Shown: piece after piece, positions 57,545-64,000 of the stretch
How positions within the stretch are numbered: position 1 is the first letter of the stretch
Layout: every line of letters begins with the position of its first letter
Assembly: GCF_000835495.1 (NCBI RefSeq)
Contig: NW_015622542.1
Coordinates: 4,052,485 to 4,116,484 of the forward strand
Direction: 5' to 3'
DNA length: 64,000 bases
From: Cladophialophora immunda
Lineage: Eukaryota > Ascomycota > Eurotiomycetes > Chaetothyriales > Herpotrichiellaceae
The notes under the pieces: model-generated
Database searches by the model: none
The model's input: the letters and a program-made list of their open reading frames with translations, nothing else
What the model was told of the DNA's origin: nothing
Program-made: the position numbers and the translations under genes

Positions 57545-58180
57545 ATGGAAGATCACAAGCTCCAAGTCCAGAATGGTTATGACAAGATCGCACAGACCTA
57601 CCTCGACTGGATCAGTGGGAGACCAACAGCCCGTCTCAACTACGTGGAGAAGTTGCTCTCGCAGCTGCAAAGCCCCTCAGAAGCGAATGTCCTTGAGCTC
57701 GGCTGCGGCGCAGGGGTGCCCGGTACCCGATTTCTAGCACAGCGATGCGGTCACGTCTTCGCCAACGACATCTCCCAGGCGCAAATCGACCTCGCCAAGA
57801 CGAATGTGCCAGAAGAGAATGTGCAGTTTATCCAGGGAGACATGACAAAGCTCAAGTTTGATCGTTCGGCGTTACAGGCAGTGGTGGCCTTCTATTCCAT
57901 CATTCATCTCCCGCGAGACGAGCAACGTACCCTCATCCGACAAATCTGGGAATGGCTCTCCCCTGCAGGCTATCTGTTGTGCAACTTGGGGGTTGCAGAT
58001 AATCCTGGGTCAACGGCAGATTGGTTAGGATCGCGCATGTATTGGAGCGGTTTCGATGCCGAGACTAGCCTTGGGATATTGAAAGATGCTGGGTTCACTA
58101 TCACTCAAAGCGAAGTGCTACAGGATGACGAGGACGGCAGACTGGTCCCTTTTTTGTGGATTCTGGCTAAGAAGAGTTGA
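57545..58180 (+). CDS. Class I SAM-dependent methyltransferase
   Basis: A single-exon gene of 211 aa from ATG at 57545 (context CCAACCATGGAA); the codon at 57494 is GTG and is not used. Motif I is clear (VLELGCGAGVPGT, about residues 49-61), followed by an acidic residue after beta-2 (FANDISQAQI), motif II (FIQGDMTKLKF) and a post-motif block (GYLLCNLGV). No metal-binding or DNA-recognition domain is attached, so it belongs to the small-molecule group (PF08241/13649-like). The substrate is unknown. Its single-exon, compact form and neighbours (efflux MFS, P450) suit secondary or detoxifying metabolism. Confidence 0.92.
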   Translation: MEDHKLQVQNGYDKIAQTYLDWISGRPTARLNYVEKLLSQLQSPSEANVLELGCGAGVPGTRFLAQRCGHVFANDISQAQIDLAKTNVPEENVQFIQGDMTKLKFDRSALQAVVAFYSIIHLPRDEQRTLIRQIWEWLSPAGYLLCNLGVADNPGSTADWLGSRMYWSGFDAETSLGILKDAGFTITQSEVLQDDEDGRLVPFLWILAKKS

Positions 58181-59315
58181 TATCTCTGCGCCACTTCAGA
58201 CTTCGGCACGAAATACACTGTCCATCCTGCTACGGAGTACCACATTCGTGGTTCCACTTTCGAGGCTATCCTCCAACCTCGATTCCTGGTTTCGACGGCC
58301 ACTGTGCCAGCGATACTTTCAATGACGCATCTATCTGCGTCGTCTCATTCCGTAGCCTTTTGGCTATCATGAAAATGCCTGCACCGATAATCTTGGAACG
58401 TGCCGTCACCTCTGTCGTGGATTTGCCCACTCTCGCAATTGGGCTCGCCCGTCGCCGTGATTTCTCAGAATCACTACTTCTGTACAATGGTCAGGAGCCA
58501 CTCGCTTTCAGGAAGCGGTAGGTATTGTCACGTCGTCCGCCTGGTGACCATGCAAAAGATGATTACTGAACAGGCGACAGCCTTGGGGGCCACGACGCGG
58601 AAAAGCCGCAGATTGCTGTACGAGTAAGGCTTTTGGCCCCAGCGGCCGCTCTCCCCTTTCTACATGTCTTATCACGTCTTATTATTGTCCTCCACTTCCA
58701 GGCCTTGGTCTTGCTTACGCCTACTTTCCAGCAGATTGCTCGTGGGCCACTTTTATTTTATGTAGGGTTTCCAGAGTTGTGCTCAATTGTGACGACTATG
58801 GCAATGGAATATGGAGGGTATCTTTTCCGATTATGTCGTGGTTTCCAAACTGACTTCTCTCGGGCTTGCTTTACCGACTTCAATGACCGCTGCTCGGTCT
58901 TGAGGCCTCAGGTACCTCGGAAGTCTTCGCCGCCTTTTGTCTCTCCAGAGGACTGTCAAAAGGCTTGTTGTTGATCCTCCACGTCATGAGCGATTGAGGA
59001 GGTCGAAAGTCTCTCTGCGACTTATGTGCTTGACAAGTACGAGCTATGTATGTCACCTTTGAAGTGATCCTTCGCCGCCCTCCCCTGTCAGCTGACTCAG
59101 GCGATCAATCTGTCTCGCCCGAAATCGAAATGCAACATACCCACGAACGGCATGAGAACCAAGAAGGAAACCACCTCGGAACGCCACGTGGGCCATACCG
59201 ATATGCACGAGTATATATTGCGCCCGAAGCCGCTTTGTATGCTATGGCTCGGCACCAACATCAAGCTCTCTGTTGTTGCGAGGATTCTTTACACCTTGGT
59301 CTCTAACGCGTCACA
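58181..59315. other. Intergenic region
   Basis: About 1.1 kb between two plus-strand genes. It contains a TACGGAGTA motif at 58231-58239. ORFs of up to 114 codons are unrecognised and the one at 58633 lacks an ATG. Confidence 0.4.
59212..59218 (+). promoter_or_regulatory. TATA box of P450 gene
   Basis: TATATAT about 100 bp upstream of the P450 ATG, with a CACGTG at 59185-59190 just before it. Confidence 0.5.
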
Positions 59316-61063
59316 ATGTTGTCTGCTTTATTACTCACGCTCTTGGGGGGAGCCTCCATCGTGAGATTCGGATTAGGCATTTCTTTTGGAGGGAGCCCCT
59401 TCGTTTTCCTGTGGCTCACAGCTCTGTTGCAGCTCGTTTCCTTGCTCGGTTGGGTGGTTTACCTGGCACCGCGACTCAGTCCTCTCCGGAAACTGCCTCT
59501 AGCATCTCAAGAACCGTGGTGGAAAACGTTCCTTCTCGAGCCGGGACCAGAAGATCTCGAGCGTTTTATGAGCGAGACTCCCAACGATGGTCTTATCCGA
59601 TATTTTGGTGTATTCCACGGGGAAAGGCTCTTAATCACCAAATCTCAAGGCACCAAGCAGATGATGCTTCTCCAAGCCTACAACTTCGATAAGATTCCCA
59701 TTGCGACGAAGCTCATTGGTCAACTTACGGGTCTAGGATTGCTGGTTGCTGCTCAGGATGAGCACAAGGTATAGAAAATTCCCACCCTGTTCTCGTTCTT
59801 GTTTTGCTCACGAATGCTCCACAGCGCCAGCGGAAGTCATTACTACCAGCATTCAAGTACAAATACATCAAAAACCTCTTCCCTCGATTCTGGACGCATA
59901 CAAAGCAGCTAATTGCCGCACTGGAGAAGGAGATCGATCATCCTGGTCAGGATTCAAGTGCGGTTGTGAACGTGGAAAGCTGGATGATGCGTGCCACACT
60001 CGATATTGTGGCAGCGACAGGCTTCGGAGTTGAGGTAGACGCAATCCAGAACCCAGGAAGCGATCTCGCTAGGCTTCTGCCCTTGTCAAACTCAACCAGC
60101 CCGGAAGCGACATTCTATAGACTACTGGCCTTTCTGCTGCCTTACTGGCTTTATGTCCGGCTGCCAATGTCGAGGCGTTATGAGATTGACGAGATCATCA
60201 AAGCCTTGGACGATGCCACCTTGCCAATGATCAAATCAAGGCGGAAGGCCTTTGCAGGTCAAGAGAGTCTCGATCCTGACTCACTGGAAGAAAAGTCCGG
60301 CTCCGGTCCGCAAAAGTTTGCCGACACAGATATCCTTTCGACCCTGTTGCAATTTAAGGAGCCTTTCACGGACAAGGAATTGATGGCTCAATCTGCAACG
60401 ATACTAGCGGCTGGACAAGATACGACATCCGTCGCTACTACCTGGGCACTATATCTCCTTGCTCACAACCCACAAGTTCAATCAGTTTTACGGGTCGAAG
60501 TTCAGAGCCATCTGCCCTCGCCGAGCTCTGGTGACGAGCCGGTCGACGCACCACTCATTGAGTCTCTCCCATATTTAGCTGCGGTTTGCAACGAGACCCT
60601 GAGACTGTTTCCACCTGCTCCTATCTTACGCAGATATGTTGTCAAGCCAGGAACAGTCGTCCTTGACCAGCAACTGCCTGTGGGGACGGTGGTTATGACT
60701 TCTATCTGGGGCACACACCGCACAAAGAGCATCTGGGGCCCCGACGCGAAAGAATTCAAGCCCGAGCGCTTTCTCCAATATGATGAGGATGGAAGAATGA
60801 GGCTTGACCCTCATGCCGGCTTCCAAGGGGAAGATGCAACCTACCGTTATTTGCCCTTTGGTGCCGGGCCTCGAAGTTGCATAGGCGAAAGGTACGCACG
60901 CGGAGAGTTTGCAACGCTGCTGGCTGGCTTAGTTGGCCAGTTTGAGTGGTCCCTTGTCAGCCCAGACAAGAAGATGGGTGAAGACATCAAGATGAACTTC
61001 GGCATCGTCTCCAAGCCAGAGGGCGGTTTGTTGCTCCGAGCACGAAAAGTTGACGGTTGGTAA
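59316..61063 (+). CDS. Cytochrome P450 monooxygenase
   Basis: Two exons, 59316-59768 and 59825-61063, with a 56-nt intron (donor GTATAG, acceptor CAG) give 563 aa, usual for a microsomal fungal P450. Two hydrophobic N-terminal segments (residues about 3-20 and 28-50) anchor it to the ER. The I-helix motif AGQDTT lies at 347-352 with the acid and Thr needed for oxygen activation. ETLR (ExxR) is at 408-411, a PERF-type block (FKPERF) at about 462-467, and the heme loop FGAGPRSCIG places the axial Cys at 503. The general layout resembles fungal CYPs acting on fatty acids or hydrophobic metabolites, but the CYP family cannot be fixed by eye. It is in line with the methyltransferase upstream. Confidence 0.95.
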
Positions 61064-61897
61064 AGAGCCCAAGAGCTGCTAACGAGTATCTCCGGGAGGG
61101 ACGAGCCACATTCATCGTGGTTGTCTTGGAGAATCTGGGAAAAGTTACGTCGATGCCACACCATCCGTCTTGCGGCCATCCTTCGGGCCTAATTGACCGA
61201 CCATATTTACATACTATTATTTCTGTCCAGTATCAGTTACTGGGAAATCCTTCATCCATCCAGGTGCATATCCATGACCCAGGCACGTGAGATGGCCCCT
61301 GGCAGCTTCCTCATTTGACATAGCCTTATGCATTTCCTATCGACGATTGATAACTGATGACAGCCTCGCAGATCACCGCGGACACGTTTCGTCAACGCCT
61401 TCTCCACCACAGCCAACAATTTCTGACTCCCAAGAGATCTTCGTTTCATGATGCACCTTGCCGTCGGATTTCCACGTCTAGGCGGGGGCCTTGTTCTATC
61501 TGACAGCGTCAATCAAATGGTGTCATCGTCCTACGGAGCGGCTGATCAGCGCTGCAGGGATAGCGTTCCTCAAATGAGATAAGGTACATGATTTATCGCA
61601 TCCTGGACAGGGATTCCAAAGTATCCAACATCGTCAAACGCGTTATCATGGTCGGTACATGCTTCAGAACCATTTCTCCTCGCAGGAAAGTGACCGGCAT
61701 TGCAGTCGGGACGTTGAACAAACCTTTCTCGCAGTTGATATCTGCAACACGTGGCGTCGGGCTTATGGCCGAAGGTATGTATAACGAGGAAAGTATATGA
61801 ATGTTCTCTTTGTGCGCGCCCGATATTGCTTTGTCGCTTTCCTCACGCACCAACCTTTCCACTCTGCTGTTCCCATCTTGGAATAATCGTCGCCATC
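61064..61897. promoter_or_regulatory. Intergenic region, dur3 promoter
   Basis: 834 bp between the P450 and dur3. It carries a cluster of HGATAR-type sites, listed separately. No gene is supported. Confidence 0.5.
61337..61648. promoter_or_regulatory. Cluster of GATA-factor sites upstream of dur3
   Basis: Six matches to HGATAR on either strand: CTATCG (61337-61342), TGATAA (61348-61353), CTATCT (61496-61501), AGATAA (61577-61582), TTATCG (61593-61598) and TTATCA (61643-61648). AreA/NIT2-type GATA factors control urea transporter genes in fungi. About one match would be expected by chance in 312 bp. Confidence 0.55.
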
Positions 61898-64000
61898 ATG
61901 TCGGAGTCTCAGTCAGCAGTGCTATCCCAAGGCGTGGGATATGGGGTCGTCGTGGGCATTGGATTCTTCTTTACAGTTGTCATGGCCGGCATTTCCATGC
62001 TTCAGGTACCGACAGTCTATCTCTAATCGACATCACCGATGCTAACCCTTGGTGCAGAACCGATACACAAACTTCTCTACAAGAACGAGTGAAGAGTTCA
62101 ACACGGCGAGCAGAAATGTGAAACCTGGTCTCATTGCTGCTGGTATTGTCTCAGCCTGGACCTGGGCAGCGACACTTCTTCAGAGCAGCACGGTCGCTTA
62201 TACTTATGGCGTAGCTGGACCATTCTGGGTAAAGCATTTCAATCACTTTTTATCACGACAACGTGCACGCTAACAGTTGCGAAGTACGCCGCAGGAGCCA
62301 CCGTTCAGATCCTGATGTTCTCAATCCTTGCCTGCAAGACCAAGATGAATGCTCCTCGATGCCACACGTACTTGGAAATCATCCAAGTCCGCTACGGCAC
62401 TGTGGCCCACCTTGTCTTCATCTTCTTTGCCCTCGTCACAAACATTCTGGTCGGATCTCAGCTCCTACTGGGTGGCTCAGCCGTGGTCACCAGTCTTACA
62501 GGCATGAACGTCTACGCAGCCATCTTCCTGATCCCCCTGGGCGTGGTGGCATATGTCCTGATGGGCGGGCTTCGCGCGACGTTCCTTTGTGATTACTCTC
62601 ACACGCTGATCCTGATGGTGATTATCCTCTACTTCATGTTCCAGGTCTACTGCACGGACGACCTCATTGGCTCTCCATCTCGCATGTTTGAGCTGCTGAA
62701 GAAAGCAGCGACGCTTCGACCTGTGACGGGCAACCAGGACGGCAGCTACATGACTTTGAAGTCCAACAACGCCCTGATCTTCGGCGTCATTCAGCTCTGT
62801 TCCGGCAGTGGCACTGTCTTCTTGGACCAGGCGTACTGGCAGAGAGCCATCGCATCTCGTCCTACCACCGCCGTCCGGGCATACATTCTAGGCGGGCTGG
62901 CCTGGTTCGCTATCCCATTCGGCTTCGCAACGACGCTAGGATTGGCCTCAGTCGCACTGACCGACAACCCAGCCTACCCTACATATCCAAACGCGCCTTC
63001 GTCGAGTCAGATCTCCGCCGGCCTCGCATCTGCCTTCGCAGCAAGCACCCTGCTCGGCAAAGGCGGGGCCGTGGCCTTGTTGATCACGCTCTTCATGGCG
63101 GTGACATCTTGCGCGTCTGCGGAATTGATCGCCGTCTCCTCGATCCTTACCTTTGACATCTACAAGGCGTATATCAAGCCCAATGCCACGCCCAGCAATT
63201 TGATCTTCATGGCCCACGTCAACGTCGCCGTCTTCGGCTTAACCATGGCCATCTTCGCCATCATCTGGAACGTCATCGGCATTGATCTGGGCTGGTTGTT
63301 CCTGGTCATGGGCCTCTTGATTGGTGGTGCTGTTTTCCCTGTCGCATTTGCCATAACGTGGAAAGGGCAGAGTCGAGCGGGTGCCATCGCTGGAGCTTTG
63401 AGTGGTCTCGCAGCCGGGCTCACTGCCTGGCTTGTTGAGGCAAAGGTCTACTACGGGGAGCTCACCCTGACGACTACGGGATCGAACTACGCCACGCTGG
63501 CAGGCAATCTAGCCGCCATCATGACAGGGCTGATTGTCTCGGTTGTGGTGTCTTTGCTCAAGCCTGATAATTATGACTGGAGCACGACGCGGGCCATCAA
63601 CGCAGCGGGCTCCCATGGTGCTCTGGAGGGAACTACTCCTCCGGCGGCGGATTCTTCCCGGCCAAGCACGACGCAGAGTAGCGGCGGCGCAAAGACAAAG
63701 GACATCAAATCTGTCAGCGAATCACCATCCCCGGCACCTATCTCGCCCGTGCTCGCACCTACATCGGCACCCGATGAAAAGCATATAGCGACAACCATGA
63801 ACCACGACGCTGATCCCATCCGCGCCGACGAAGAGCGCCAGATGTCCCTAGACGCGGCCATCGAGGAGCATCCGTCGCGGCTGCGCTCGGCCTTCAAACT
63901 CGCCTGCATCGCCTCGTTCGTCTTGCCCTTCATTATGGACTTTTTGATCCCCATCCCCATGTTCCTGAGCCATTACGTCTTCTCGGTCGGGTTTTTCACC
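61898..64000 (+). CDS. dur3: Urea active transporter Dur3, partial
   Basis: Exons 61898-62005, 62058-62228 and 62285 onward; the last stays open to the window edge, so the 3' end is missing (665 codons seen). Introns are 52 and 56 nt. The second acceptor is AAG at 62282-62284; a GCTAAC branch site at 62269-62274 supports skipping the AG directly after it. The N-terminus ([21 protein letters not shown]) and the blocks [20 protein letters not shown] and [21 protein letters not shown] are typical of Dur3, a member of the sodium:solute symporter family (TC 2.A.21) that drives high-affinity urea uptake at the plasma membrane. A hydrophilic insertion rich in Ser and Pro lies at residues about 540-605 before another helix. 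Confidence 0.95.

Overview
The window is nuclear DNA of a filamentous ascomycete (Pezizomycotina, probably Eurotiomycetes). The evidence is short spliceosomal introns of about 45-125 nt with GTRNGT-type donors and YAG acceptors, long pyrimidine-rich upstream regions, intergenic gaps of 0.3-3 kb, and fungus-specific families (DUF3431, AHC1-type zinc finger, Grr1, verprolin, Dur3). No prokaryotic, organellar, viral or transposon coding sequence was recognised. I built 25 protein-gene models with splice sites read directly from the sequence, plus one doubtful locus. The genes at both ends run off the window.

Region 1 (1-29.3 kb) is mostly core cell biology: a partial single-pass membrane protein, an AHC1-like zinc-finger protein, a CHORD-CS co-chaperone, a DUF3431 protein, a small Myb-like nuclear protein, verprolin/WIP, Arf1, a GNAT acetyltransferase, ribosomal protein L10a, a two-TM probable mitochondrial protein, a four-TM protein and a secreted purple acid phosphatase. 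Region 2 (31-44 kb) holds an MFS monocarboxylate-type transporter, an SGNH/PC-esterase-like type II membrane protein, a TPR-like probable mitochondrial inner-membrane protein, a GPI-anchored surface protein and the F-box/LRR protein Grr1. Region 3 (45-64 kb) is different in character. It carries an acyl-CoA synthetase, a divergent pair of short-chain dehydrogenases, a 2OG-Fe(II) oxygenase, an MFS transporter, a SAM methyltransferase, a cytochrome P450 and a Dur3 urea transporter. This is a dense run of tailoring, catabolic and transport enzymes without a visible PKS or NRPS backbone gene.

No single exotic system is obvious. The points most worth checking are: the enzyme run at 46.6-61.1 kb; a 20-nt internal exon in arf1; a 45-nt frame-preserving intron in the acid phosphatase; a possible 5-nt first coding exon in the SGNH-like gene; a cluster of GATA sites before dur3; a CACGTG element before the acid phosphatase; an unusually long disordered tail on Grr1; and an unresolved Cys-rich coding-like stretch at 45.4-46.6 kb.
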